A stretch of 64,000 nucleotides of DNA from an uncultured Acetatifactor sp. Lineage in GTDB: Bacteria; Bacillota; Clostridia; Lachnospirales; Lachnospiraceae. Shown here in pieces: positions 25,118 to 34,223 of the stretch. How positions within the stretch are numbered: position 1 is the first letter of the stretch; each line of letters starts with the position of its first letter. The notes beneath the pieces are model-generated. The model did not search any database. It was given only the letters and a program-made list of their open reading frames with translations, and was not told the origin of the DNA. The DNA is taken from contig CAJUAB010000007.1 of the NCBI GenBank assembly GCA_910583845.1, positions 116,804 through 180,803 of the forward strand, in the 5' to 3' direction. Made by a program: the position numbers and the translations under genes.

Positions 25118-26335
25118 CTACCGGACCATCTTTTTATACTGGCTTGGTGTGCAGCCCACCTGTTTGCGGAACAGCCTTGTAAAATATCCCAGATCATGGA
25201 TGCCGACGCTGCCTGCGGCTTCGGCCACGGAGCAGTCCGTGGTGTTGAACAGGCGGATGGAAGCCTGTATTCTCTCTCTGTGAATATACGCCGTCAGGCT
25301 TTCTCCCATCTCCTTCTGAAAATGTCCCGAAACATAGGAGGGATTCTTCCCCAGATATCCGGAGATCACCGACAGGGATAATTCTTCCCCCATATGCAGG
25401 GTCACGTAGTTGAGTATATTGCGCACCAGGCCGGAATACTCGGTCATGTTATAGTTTTTGGCCAACAGGCAATATTTCCGGGCAATCTCATAGGGAAGCG
25501 TCCATGCCTGCTCGGGATCGTGCAGCCCGGCGATTCTGGTGTGGAAAGTGGTGAAGAGCTGTAGTGTGCGGTAGGGATGCACCTGGGTCTCCAGAAGTTT
25601 GCCGCAGCACAGAGAGTTCAGGAAAGTCAGATAGCTTCTGGCGGTGCCGATGTTGTTTTTTACCATGGGTTTGAAATAGTCCAGCAGGGCTTTTTTCTGT
25701 TGGTAGACCAGAGCGGTATTGCCGGCGGTAAGCGCCTCCGAGAAGGTTCCCAGCAGCTTTTGCAGACGCTGTGCCACCTCATAGCTGAAATCCCGCATTT
25801 TGTCCTGGTCGGGGACCAGGGCATGCTCCTGAGAGGAGAAATGAACATATTCCGGGGTCACATCTCTGTATTCGGGCAGATATTCTTCCAACAGGCAGCG
25901 AAAAGTGGCTGTCAGGTCCGCGATATTGGCCAGGGGCAGCATCTGATAAAAACGCCGCAGGGTCTCCTGGGTCACATCCCGCATGGAATGGTTTTTGCGA
26001 AGCTGGACACTGTCGGCATGATAGAAGTCTTTGTCCCGCACCGGTCCCACGGAGATGAAATCCGGATGTTCCCCCAGAGAGACAAAGGCGATGATATTGT
26101 AGAAGCCCAGATTGCTCTTGATTACGAACATTTGCATTTTGCCGGAGGACGCGATGGAGGAGGCGAAATCCGGCGTGAAATCCACATTTTCCCACACCAT
26201 TTCACGAAATCCCCAGTCTATTTTGCGAATATTTTCGTAGGGATAGGAGAAATAGATCACATCCGCGCGAAAAGCGGAGGTAAGTATTTTCTGAATAAAT
26301 GGGAAAGCGTCCCGGATTTCTTTTGACGGAAGCAT
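25118..26335 (-). CDS. AraC-family transcriptional regulator
   Basis: Predicted 405-residue regulator. The C-terminal 100 residues form the double helix-turn-helix of AraC proteins (LSLSVISGYLGKNPSYVSGHF; CSVAEAAGSVGIHDLGYFTRLF, ending PSQYKKMVR). The N-terminal 300 residues are a long unrecognised sensing region. Start ATG 26335 follows AAAGAGGTACTT. The track of open codons continues to 26881 but runs through the promoter and the divergent GH2 gene. It is divergent from the GH2/symporter genes and upstream of the lipoprotein gene, and probably controls both. Confidence 0.88.
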   Translation of the reverse strand: MLPSKEIRDAFPFIQKILTSAFRADVIYFSYPYENIRKIDWGFREMVWENVDFTPDFASSIASSGKMQMFVIKSNLGFYNIIAFVSLGEHPDFISVGPVRDKDFYHADSVQLRKNHSMRDVTQETLRRFYQMLPLANIADLTATFRCLLEEYLPEYRDVTPEYVHFSSQEHALVPDQDKMRDFSYEVAQRLQKLLGTFSEALTAGNTALVYQQKKALLDYFKPMVKNNIGTARSYLTFLNSLCCGKLLETQVHPYRTLQLFTTFHTRIAGLHDPEQAWTLPYEIARKYCLLAKNYNMTEYSGLVRNILNYVTLHMGEELSLSVISGYLGKNPSYVSGHFQKEMGESLTAYIHRERIQASIRLFNTTDCSVAEAAGSVGIHDLGYFTRLFRKQVGCTPSQYKKMVR

Positions 26336-26363
26336 AAGTACCTCTTTTTTTTGTTCTGATTTA

Positions 26364-26392
26364 AAGATAACACAAAAATTGTATGGATTCAA
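26364..26392 (-). promoter_or_regulatory. Putative promoter of the AraC-lipoprotein operon
   Basis: Minus-strand TTGAAT (26387-26392) and TATCTT (26364-26369), 17-bp spacing. Confidence 0.45.
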
Positions 26393-26580
26393 TGGGAATC
26401 GTGCAAGTATAAAAGCAAATTCACTGCTATAATCAGGGCGTGGGATGAATAAAAACGCGTATACAACCCATGGCTTGTGCGAATAATGAAACGGACGGCC
26501 ACAATCGGTCAACAGGGCCGGAATCAGACAGGGAATCTGTCTGGCGGAGAGCGCAGCGCGATGCGCGGAGAGGTGCAGCG

Positions 26581-28839
26581 ATGAAAAAAATGAATTGGAA
26601 TGAAGGATGGCAGTTCCGTAAAGCTGCCATGGGCGACGAAAAGGACGGGGGCCGGAGCGGGAACTGGGAACAGGTGGACCTGCCTCACACCTGGAACGGC
26701 ACGGACGGCCAGGATGGAGGGAACGACTATTACCGGGGCGCCTGCTGCTACAGAAAGACATTGCGAAAGCAAAATGAGGAGGGCCAGGAAGTCTATCTGG
26801 AGTTTGAGGGTGTGAATTCCTCCGCGGACCTGTATGTGAACGGACAGCTGCTGGCCCACCATGACGGCGGTTATTCCACATGGAGATGCAATATCACAGA
26901 GGCCCTGCAAGAGGAAAATGAAATATGCGTACAGGTGGACAACGCGCCGAACGACCATGTCTATCCTCAGATGGCGGATTTTACCTTTTACGGTGGAATC
27001 TACAGGAATGTGTCTCTTCTGTATGTAAACAGGGCCCGGTTTGATCTGGACTATTTCGGAGGGCCCGGCGTGGCGGTGACCCCTGTGGTGGAGGGAAAGG
27101 ATGCCCGCGTTTCGGCGGAGGCCTGGCTTTGCGGAACCACGGGAGAGGAAAGCCTGCTCTTTACCGTGTGGGACGGGGAGGAAAAGGTGGCGGAGGCCCA
27201 TACCCGGGCGTCGGCTCCGGCGGCGGAATTGAAAATCGAAAATGTCCGTCTGTGGAACGGACGCAGGGACCCGCACCTGTATACATTAAGGGCAGTGTTG
27301 GCCGACGGGGAGAGGCAGCTGGACGAGAGAGAAGTGCGCTTCGGATGCCGCAGCTTTGCCATCGATCCGGAGAAGGGCTTTATATTGAACGGAGAGTGTT
27401 ATCCTCTGCGGGGGGTGTCCCGTCATCAGGACCGTCCGAAGAAGGGCAACGCCCTGTCCAGGGCGGATCATGAGGAGGATATGGACCTGATCTGCGAGAT
27501 GGGGGCCAACACTATCCGGCTGGCCCATTATCAGCACGACCAGTATTTTTATGACCTGTGCGACGAGAGGGGCCTAGTGGTCTGGGCGGAGATTCCCTAT
27601 ATTTCCCAGCACATGGAAAAGGGGCGGGAGAACACGGTCTCCCAGATGACAGAGCTGGTGATCCAGAATTACAACCATCCCAGCATCGTAGTGTGGGGAC
27701 TTTCCAATGAGATCACGATGAATGGTGCGTCAAACCCCGATCTGCTGGAGAATCACCGGGTCCTGAACGAGCTCTGCCATGAACTGGACGGCACCAGGCT
27801 CACCACTGTGGCCGTGGTGTCCATGTGCGGCATCGACGAGGAATACCTGACCATACCGGATGTGATCTCCTACAATCACTACTTTGGCTGGTACGGCGGG
27901 GACACCTCCATGAACGGGGCGTTCTTTGACAATTTCCACGCGAAATACCCTCACAGGGCCGTGGGCATGAGCGAGTACGGCTGTGAGGCGCTGAACTGGC
28001 ATACCTCCAGTCCGGAGCAGGGGGATTACACCGAGGAATATCAGGCTTATTACCATGAGGAGCTGATCAGACAATTGTTTACCAGGCCCTTTATCTGGGC
28101 GACCCATGTGTGGAATATGTTTGACTTCGCCGCCGACGCCAGAGCGGAGGGAGGCGAGGACGGTATGAACCACAAGGGCCTTGTGACCTTTGACAGAAAA
28201 TATAAGAAGGACGCTTTCTATGCCTACAAGGCGTGGCTGTCCCAGGAGCCCTTTGTCCATATCTGCGGCAAACGCTATGTGGACCGGGTGGAGGATGTCA
28301 CAAAAGTCACGGTCTACTCCAACCAGCCCGAGGTGGAATTGCTGGTAAACGGGGAAAGTCTGGGCAAAAAGGCATCGCCGGATCATTTCTTCTACTTTGA
28401 CGTGCCCAACCGGGGAGAGTCGGCGCTGACGGCTCTGGCGGGAGAGTGCCGGGATGAAAGCCGCATCCGCAAGGTGGATACCTTCAACGAGGAATACCGC
28501 ATGAAAGAGACCGGCGATGTGATCAACTGGTTTGACATTACCGCGCCGGAGGGCTTTTTTTCCATCAATGACAAGATGGGAGACATTATGGCCACCGCCA
28601 AAGGCAAGCTGTTCCTGCTGGAGCTGGGGGGCTTGTTGATGAAGAAAAAGAAGTCCGGCGGCAAGGAGCAGGAGGGAGGCCCGGCCGGATTTTCCATGAA
28701 CGAGGGCATGGTGAAGATGATGAGCGGTTTCAGCGTCAAGAGGATGCTGAACATGCTGGGCACCGCGGGCCTGGAGCCTCTGACCGCGGACGAGATTCTG
28801 GATATCAACCGTAAGCTGAACAAGATCAGGAAAAAATAA
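26581..28839 (+). CDS. Glycoside hydrolase family 2 (beta-galactosidase-like)
   Basis: Predicted 752-residue cytoplasmic GH2 enzyme. The jelly-roll sugar-binding domain comes first (PHTWNGTDGQDGGNDYYRGA), then an immunoglobulin-like domain and the TIM barrel. The acid/base is Glu377 in WGLSNEITMNG and the nucleophile Glu465 in MSEYGCEALNW. A C-terminal extension of about 100 residues is rich in Lys, Met and Gly and has no known match to me. Start ATG 26581 follows GGAGAGGTGCAGCG. A TATAAT at 26428-26433 may belong to its promoter. It forms an operon with the symporter 62 bp downstream. Beta-galactosidase or beta-glucuronidase-like activity is possible; specificity cannot be read. Confidence 0.9.
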   Translation: MKKMNWNEGWQFRKAAMGDEKDGGRSGNWEQVDLPHTWNGTDGQDGGNDYYRGACCYRKTLRKQNEEGQEVYLEFEGVNSSADLYVNGQLLAHHDGGYSTWRCNITEALQEENEICVQVDNAPNDHVYPQMADFTFYGGIYRNVSLLYVNRARFDLDYFGGPGVAVTPVVEGKDARVSAEAWLCGTTGEESLLFTVWDGEEKVAEAHTRASAPAAELKIENVRLWNGRRDPHLYTLRAVLADGERQLDEREVRFGCRSFAIDPEKGFILNGECYPLRGVSRHQDRPKKGNALSRADHEEDMDLICEMGANTIRLAHYQHDQYFYDLCDERGLVVWAEIPYISQHMEKGRENTVSQMTELVIQNYNHPSIVVWGLSNEITMNGASNPDLLENHRVLNELCHELDGTRLTTVAVVSMCGIDEEYLTIPDVISYNHYFGWYGGDTSMNGAFFDNFHAKYPHRAVGMSEYGCEALNWHTSSPEQGDYTEEYQAYYHEELIRQLFTRPFIWATHVWNMFDFAADARAEGGEDGMNHKGLVTFDRKYKKDAFYAYKAWLSQEPFVHICGKRYVDRVEDVTKVTVYSNQPEVELLVNGESLGKKASPDHFFYFDVPNRGESALTALAGECRDESRIRKVDTFNEEYRMKETGDVINWFDITAPEGFFSINDKMGDIMATAKGKLFLLELGGLLMKKKKSGGKEQEGGPAGFSMNEGMVKMMSGFSVKRMLNMLGTAGLEPLTADEILDINRKLNKIRKK

Positions 28840-28901
28840 TCCGCCGCCTGAGCGGGGGAAAGGCTGCATTGACCACAAGTATAAATACGGAGGAACGGGA
28901 A

Positions 28902-30311
28902 ATGAGTAAAAATGATAACAGGCCCTTTGGCATAAGCGATAAGGTCGGCTACATGCTGGGCGATGTGGCGAACGATTTCAGCTTTATATTTGCCAGCACC
29001 TTTGTCATGGTGTTCTACTCCAAGGTTATGGGGATCAGCACGGGACTGATCGGCACCATGTTTCTGATCGCCAGATGCATCGACGCCTTTACCGACATCG
29101 GCATGGGGCGCATTGCGGACCGGGCCAGGACGGGCAGGAACGGAAAGTTCCGCCCCTGGATTCTGCGGATGTGCGGGCCGGTGGCCATAGCCTCCTTTTT
29201 GATGTACCAGTCCGGGTTACAGAGCATCCCCTATGGGGCCAAGGTGGCGTATATGTTTGTCACTTACATTTTGTGGGGGTCGGTGTTCTATACCTCCATC
29301 AATATCCCCTACGGTTCCATGGCGTCCGTGATTTCCCAGAACCCCAAAGACAGAAGCTCCCTGTCGGTGTTCCGCTCCATGGGAGGCATGTTCGCGGGCA
29401 TTCTGATCAGCGTGGTAGCGCCTCTGGTGATCTACTATACGGATGCGGCGGGCAATCAGGTGGTAAACTCCACCAATTTCACCATACTGGCAGGTGTCTT
29501 CTCCGTCTGCGCCATCATTTGTTATCTGCTCTGCTATAAAATGTGTACGGAGCGGGTGGTGCTGGCAGACCAGAAAGCCGCGGAGGCGAGAAGGGGTAAT
29601 GTGCTGGAATCCCTGAAAGAGATTGCGGGCAGCAGGGCGCTGCTGGGCATCATCCTGTCCGCGCTGCTGATGTTGCTGGCATCGCTGATGAGCCAGGGAC
29701 TGAATAATTATCTGTACGCCGATTACTTTAAGAATACCACGGCGCTGTCTCTGTCCGCCATGCTGCAGCTGCCGGTGATGTTGATCCTGGCCGCGTTTTC
29801 CACGAAACTGGCCGTGAAGTTTGGCAAGAGGGAATGCGGCATTGTGGGAATGCTGGCTTCCGGCGTCCTGTATGTGCTCATCGGTATCCTGCATGTCACG
29901 GAGGTCTGGGTATTCATCGGCCTGGTCTTCTTCGCCATGATCGGAATGAGCTTTTTCACCATGCAGTGCTTCGCGCTGGTGACGGATGTCATTGACGATA
30001 AGGAAGTGACCACGGGCAAGAGGGATGACGGCACCATCTATGGCATTTATTCCTTCTCCCGGAAGATCGGTCAGGCGTTGGCGGGCGGCATGAGCGGATG
30101 GGCGCTGGCCATGATCGGCTATGACGAACTGGCCGTGGCCCAGACCGAGCAGGTGGCCAGAGGCATCTACAATATTTCCACTTTCTTCCCGGGCATTGTG
30201 TATCTCCTGGGAGCGGCGGTGTTGTTCTTTATCTATCTCCTGGGCAAAAAGAGGGTGGAGAGCAACGCGGCGCAGCTGGAAAAACGCCATGCTGGTAAAG
30301 CGGAAAGCTGA
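28902..30311 (+). CDS. GPH-family sugar:cation symporter (MFS)
   Basis: Predicted 469-residue inner-membrane transporter with about 12 hydrophobic helices. The N-terminus (ISDKVGYMLGDVANDFSF) and RIADRARTGRNGKFRPWIL loop are typical of the glycoside-pentoside-hexuronide symporters. GGAGGAACGGGAA precedes ATG 28902; the earlier TTG at 28869 is less likely. It probably imports the oligosaccharide cleaved by the GH2 enzyme upstream. Followed by a strong terminator. Confidence 0.9.
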   Translation: MSKNDNRPFGISDKVGYMLGDVANDFSFIFASTFVMVFYSKVMGISTGLIGTMFLIARCIDAFTDIGMGRIADRARTGRNGKFRPWILRMCGPVAIASFLMYQSGLQSIPYGAKVAYMFVTYILWGSVFYTSINIPYGSMASVISQNPKDRSSLSVFRSMGGMFAGILISVVAPLVIYYTDAAGNQVVNSTNFTILAGVFSVCAIICYLLCYKMCTERVVLADQKAAEARRGNVLESLKEIAGSRALLGIILSALLMLLASLMSQGLNNYLYADYFKNTTALSLSAMLQLPVMLILAAFSTKLAVKFGKRECGIVGMLASGVLYVLIGILHVTEVWVFIGLVFFAMIGMSFFTMQCFALVTDVIDDKEVTTGKRDDGTIYGIYSFSRKIGQALAGGMSGWALAMIGYDELAVAQTEQVARGIYNISTFFPGIVYLLGAAVLFFIYLLGKKRVESNAAQLEKRHAGKAES

Positions 30312-30318
30312 TACGGGA

Positions 30319-30347
30319 GGGCCGGTTTTGAGAAACCGGCCCTTTTT
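30319..30347 (+). terminator. Rho-independent terminator of the GH2-symporter operon
   Basis: GGGCCGGTTT and AAACCGGCCC pair perfectly around TGAG, followed by TTTTT. Confidence 0.92.
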
Positions 30348-30394
30348 CCGTCACGGGATTTTCCGTCACGGAAGCTGTCTGGTGCGGAAAGATC

Positions 30395-30423
30395 TTGACA
30401 ATCTGGATGCGCGGCCGTATACT
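30395..30423 (+). promoter_or_regulatory. Promoter of the MarR-flavodoxin operon
   Basis: Perfect TTGACA (30395-30400) and TATACT (30418-30423) with 17-bp spacing. Confidence 0.8.
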
Positions 30424-30431
30424 ATAACAAA

Positions 30432-30451
30432 ATATGCAATATATTGCATAT
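30432..30451. promoter_or_regulatory. Probable MarR operator, perfect 20-bp palindrome
   Basis: ATATGCAATATATTGCATAT is a perfect palindrome just downstream of the -10 box and 13 bp before the marR start. Position and symmetry fit autorepression by the encoded dimeric regulator. Confidence 0.75.
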
Positions 30452-30464
30452 ACAGGAGGAAACA

Positions 30465-30935
30465 ATGACAGCGGAGGAAGTATCGCGGCGAGTGGAGAAA
30501 AGATACGCGCTGTTCGGACTGTTTTTCGCGTTCCACAACCGGTTGCAGGCGGCGGGGGATTCCTTTTATGAGGAGATCACATGCAAGCAGTTTTTCCTGC
30601 TGGCCTGCATGAATCTCTATCCGGACGAAGCGCCCACGGCCATGGAGCTGGCCCGGACCATGGGCTGCTCCCGGCAGAGCGTGAAGGAAATCCTGTGCGG
30701 TCTTGAGAAGAAAGGACTGGTCTGCCTGCAAACGGATGGGAAGGACCGCAGAAAACAGCGGATTTATGGGACGGAAAAGGCCAGAAGGTTGGCGGCGCGG
30801 TATCGGGAGAAAGAGGACGAATTTATGAGAGGCCTTTATAGGGAGGTCTCTGAGGAAGAAGTGGAATATGTCTATCGGGTACTGTCCAGGATGGAGGATA
30901 ATCTCAAGAGATTGAATCAGACCCCCAAACTATAG
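30465..30935 (+). CDS. MarR-family transcriptional regulator
   Basis: Predicted 156-residue winged-helix regulator: TAMELARTMGCSRQSVKEILCGLEKKGLV is the recognition region and DRRKQRIYGTEKARR the wing. AGGAGGAAACA precedes ATG 30465. The palindrome at 30432-30451 is its likely own operator. It is followed after 54 bp by a flavodoxin-like gene, the probable regulated target; MarR proteins commonly respond to phenolic or oxidative stress, which is not shown here. Confidence 0.9.
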   Translation: MTAEEVSRRVEKRYALFGLFFAFHNRLQAAGDSFYEEITCKQFFLLACMNLYPDEAPTAMELARTMGCSRQSVKEILCGLEKKGLVCLQTDGKDRRKQRIYGTEKARRLAARYREKEDEFMRGLYREVSEEEVEYVYRVLSRMEDNLKRLNQTPKL

Positions 30936-30989
30936 CGCGGGGACAGGCAGACATGGACGGCTGCGCATGGGCGCAGGGGAGGATACAAC

Positions 30990-31514
30990 ATGAAAGCGAT
31001 GGTAGTCTATCATTCACAGACCGGCTTTACAAAGCGGTATGCCCAGTGGATTGCGGAGGAGGCGGGTACGGAATGCGTAGACCTGGAGGAAGCAAAGAAA
31101 CGCTCGTTTGACGGCTATGACGCCATTGTATTCGGCGGCTGGGCCTGCGCGGGCGGCATCAGCAAACTAAAGTGGTTCAAATCCCATATGGACGCCTGGG
31201 CGGGGAAAAAGCTGATCGTCTACTGCGTGGGCGCAAGCCCGGCGGAGAACCCGGAAATTCCCAAGGCGATGCGGGACAATTTCAGTGACGCCCAGTGGGA
31301 GCGGGTAAAGGTATTTTATCTCCCGGGAGGCCTCAACTATGAAAGAATGCCTTCTGTGTCCAGAATGATGATGAAGGTATTTCTGAGGACGCTGAAAGCC
31401 AAAAAGGACAAGACGGAGGAAGAAAAGGCTATGGTGGAAATGCTTTCCCACTCCTATGATATTTCCGACCGGAAATATATCGGGCCGATTCTGGAATGCC
31501 TAAGGAGCGTCTGA
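30990..31514 (+). CDS. Flavodoxin-domain protein
   Basis: Predicted 174-residue flavodoxin-fold protein. The N-terminus MVVYHSQTGFTKRYAQWIAE is the FMN phosphate-binding loop, and IVFGGWACAGGISKLKWF and VYCVGASP match later FMN-contact loops as in HemG/flavodoxin_5-type proteins. Redox partner is unknown. It is co-transcribed with the MarR regulator. Confidence 0.85.
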   Translation: MKAMVVYHSQTGFTKRYAQWIAEEAGTECVDLEEAKKRSFDGYDAIVFGGWACAGGISKLKWFKSHMDAWAGKKLIVYCVGASPAENPEIPKAMRDNFSDAQWERVKVFYLPGGLNYERMPSVSRMMMKVFLRTLKAKKDKTEEEKAMVEMLSHSYDISDRKYIGPILECLRSV

Positions 31515-31542
31515 TCCATCATACCGGCCGTCTGTACCCGGA

Positions 31543-31580
31543 CTGCGCGTCCGGCAGAAAGCGTTTTCAGACACGCGCCG
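31543..31580. repeat. Dispersed intergenic repeat, copy G
   Basis: GGCAGAAAGCGTTTTCAGAC matches the ends of the 160-bp palindrome. A GCGGAT/ATCCGC hairpin at about 31585-31606 follows; the region separates convergent genes. Confidence 0.5.
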
Positions 31581-31630
31581 GGCGCGGATGATCCTTCTAT
31601 CCGCGTCCGCGCTGCCCATAAGGCCTGGTT

Positions 31631-33718
31631 TTATACCTTGAATACAGATATTTCCGCTTTCAGGCTGTCCATGTTTTCTCCCAGCAGATCCGCGGTTCTG
31701 CTCAGGTTTTCCACATTCTCAAGCAATTTGTCCGCCACGTCGCTGACGGTTTCCGCGCTGCCCGCCGTCTCTTCAATGATATCCGATATATTTTTGACTG
31801 CCGTAACGGCATTGCTCCTCTCGTTGTCGGCCCGCTGGGTTCCCTCCGCAATCTCTTTCAGGCCCTGCACCAGCTCATTCATGTGCTGCTGCATCTCTCC
31901 GAATACATGGGTCGCCTTATGTACGGCTTCCGTCTGCAGCGCCACCATCTGCCGGGCCTGATTGGCGCTGTCCACGCTGTCCATGGTCTGTGTGCCGATG
32001 TAGGTGGCGTTGTCGCTGATTTCCCCGGCCGCCCTGGCGGATTCGTCCGCCAGCTTGCGAATCTCTTCCGCCACTACGGCAAAGCCTCTCCCCGCGGCTC
32101 CCGCCCGGGCCGCCTCGATGGAGGCGTTCAGGGACAGCAGATTGGTCTGTTCGGAGATCTCCGTGATCATACCCACAAAAGAGTGGATCGCCTCGGACTT
32201 TTTGCGCAGAGAATCAATGTCTGCGCCCACTTTTTCCGTCATACGGGTGGTGGCCTCCGCCCGCTCTCCCAACAGATCCACGATCTCAATCCCCTGGTTG
32301 ATCATCTCCTCCGTCTCGCTCACAAGCCTTTCCACTCTCTCCACGATCCGGCTGACATTCTGGATCTCGTTAGAGAGCACATCTGTCTTGTCCACACATT
32401 CCCGGGCGTGTTCCGATTGCTTTGACATACCTTCATTGATATCGGAGACTGCCCGGGTGATATTCTGGGAGTAATTGTTGAGCACATCGGAAGTCCTTCC
32501 CACCTCCCGGGCCGAATCCTCCAGCTGGTCCGTGGCATGGTTGACCTTATCGACCAGCTTCTTTGTATTGGAGATCATATTCGCGGCGGAACCGGCCAGC
32601 CCCCGGAATTCGTCATGGCTTCTGGCTGTCACCTTTACGGTCAGATCCCCCTGGGCTACTTCGCCCAGCTTCCGTGAGATATGTCTCATATTTTTCTGTA
32701 TGCCGGAGACAATGATCAGTCCCACAATCAAGGCGATGACGCATGCCAGAATAACGAGCGTAAAGGTTAAATTCCGGATTTCCTGAGCCTGTCCGGTAAT
32801 TGTGGACATGGGGACCAGGGCGCAGATCGTCGCTCCCGTTTTTTCGCTTACGCTGTACAGGAAAAGATATTGCTCTCCCAGATAATGGATCTGGCGGTAT
32901 CCCTCCGGGTTCTCCTGCGTGTTGATGCCGGCAAAAAAGTCCCGGCCCGAGAATACGCTTTCTCCCTCCGGCAGCCGGCTCTCCTGTCCGTCAGAGAGCT
33001 TTTCACTGATCAGCTCCCGGCCTCCCGGGGTGACGAATCCCAGGATGCTCCCCTCCCCCAGATCCATGGTCCCGATGAAGTCCGCGATGGCGGAGGAGGA
33101 CACATCCACTACGACGCAGGCTTTCCTGTTCTGGGATTGGATCTGGTAGGCCAGGATGTACTGGTCGGACTTTTTGTTCAGGCCCAGCTGCTCATCCAGC
33201 AGAGGGTGGCTGTCAATCCAGCTTACCAAAGTCTTTCCGGCAGTGGGAACGGATTCCATATAGTCCTTGTAAAAACCGTTTATATTGGTGCTGGCGCTGG
33301 TGGAGATCAGATATACATCCTCCATGGTAATAATATGGATATTGCTGATAAAGTTATTTCCGGACTGCGTCAGCGTCAATTCTTTCTTGTACGAATCCCT
33401 CAGCTGGAACATTTCATAGGCGTCATCCGAACCCGTTCCCAGAAAATATCGGGACAGATCACCGTCAAAGGCATATTTCAGGGCTTCGGCGCTGATGAAG
33501 GTGCAGCTCATGTCAACATATTCCGTGGCCATGCGCATGGCCTGCATTGTGGAATCCCGGAATTTGTCATTCATGCCCCGGGCGGCTTTCTGATAGGAAG
33601 ACACTCCGATGACAATCATAAACGCGATGGGGACGAGAAAGCAGAACATAATCTTGTTCCGGATTCCCATGACCATAAATTTCGGGTTGTGCTTCTTGAT
33701 TTCTCTTTTCTTTTGCAT
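31631..33718 (-). CDS. Methyl-accepting chemotaxis protein
   Basis: Predicted 695-residue transmembrane chemoreceptor. Helix 1 spans residues 21-41, an extracellular Cache-like sensing region about 45-315, helix 2 about 317-341, then HAMP (MRHISRKLGEVAQGDLTVKV) and the signalling tip EQTNLLSLNASIEAARAGAAGRGFAVVAEEIRKLA. The start is ATG 33718 after GGAGCGACGGCA; ATG 33751 is in frame. It would control the CheA/CheW kinase complex; no che genes are in the window. Ligand unknown. Confidence 0.92.
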   Translation of the reverse strand: MQKKREIKKHNPKFMVMGIRNKIMFCFLVPIAFMIVIGVSSYQKAARGMNDKFRDSTMQAMRMATEYVDMSCTFISAEALKYAFDGDLSRYFLGTGSDDAYEMFQLRDSYKKELTLTQSGNNFISNIHIITMEDVYLISTSASTNINGFYKDYMESVPTAGKTLVSWIDSHPLLDEQLGLNKKSDQYILAYQIQSQNRKACVVVDVSSSAIADFIGTMDLGEGSILGFVTPGGRELISEKLSDGQESRLPEGESVFSGRDFFAGINTQENPEGYRQIHYLGEQYLFLYSVSEKTGATICALVPMSTITGQAQEIRNLTFTLVILACVIALIVGLIIVSGIQKNMRHISRKLGEVAQGDLTVKVTARSHDEFRGLAGSAANMISNTKKLVDKVNHATDQLEDSAREVGRTSDVLNNYSQNITRAVSDINEGMSKQSEHARECVDKTDVLSNEIQNVSRIVERVERLVSETEEMINQGIEIVDLLGERAEATTRMTEKVGADIDSLRKKSEAIHSFVGMITEISEQTNLLSLNASIEAARAGAAGRGFAVVAEEIRKLADESARAAGEISDNATYIGTQTMDSVDSANQARQMVALQTEAVHKATHVFGEMQQHMNELVQGLKEIAEGTQRADNERSNAVTAVKNISDIIEETAGSAETVSDVADKLLENVENLSRTADLLGENMDSLKAEISVFKV

Positions 33719-34081
33719 TGCCGTCGCTCCTGTTATCAATGAAATCGTCACTTGTGGCGGATCTGATAGTATGGGGAACCATCTCTTTACTATAAATCCA
33801 GGGTCAACAGGATTATATACAATATTTACAAATTTTAAAAGCCTTTAGCGGATAAATGGTCATAATGTGCAATAAAACGGTTGGAAATGCGCAATATCCG
33901 ACAGCGGTGTAAAAAAATGCTGAAAACATGTGGCGGATAAACAGGGTTTTTATCCGTTTTTTCATTGCGCCGTTCTCAGAAGGCGCGCCGGGAATATGGC
34001 CGGCATCCGCAGGCCCTGGATGTATTGTCGGTTGATGACGGCGGAGGTTTGGGAAATCCCTCTGCACGTCACGCAAAGATA
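33719..34081. other. Intergenic region between divergent chemoreceptor and MoxR genes
   Basis: AT-rich stretch without a supportable gene. A minus-strand TATAAT hexamer at 33814-33819 may belong to the chemoreceptor promoter, but a good -35 box is not evident. The plus-strand promoter of the MoxR gene follows at 34082. Several small frames here look random. Confidence 0.5.
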
Positions 34082-34110
34082 TTGAAAAAACACAATTTTT
34101 GGAATATAAT
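34082..34110 (+). promoter_or_regulatory. Promoter of the Yeh-type MoxR cluster
   Basis: TTGAAA (34082-34087) and perfect TATAAT (34105-34110) with 17-bp spacing, giving a leader of about 105 bases. Confidence 0.7.
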
Positions 34111-34223
34111 GAAAGAAATTTGGATAATTCGCATGAAACTGTATATACAAAACGGCATATGCGGGCTTTATGCAAAATAATCTGTAGATGGAAAACAATC
34201 AAAACGAGGAAAGGGCGAGGATC

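Noticed and set aside
26336..26881. N-terminal extension of the AraC gene
   Set aside because: It runs through the promoter and overlaps the start of the divergent GH2 gene; the ribosome site supports ATG 26335.
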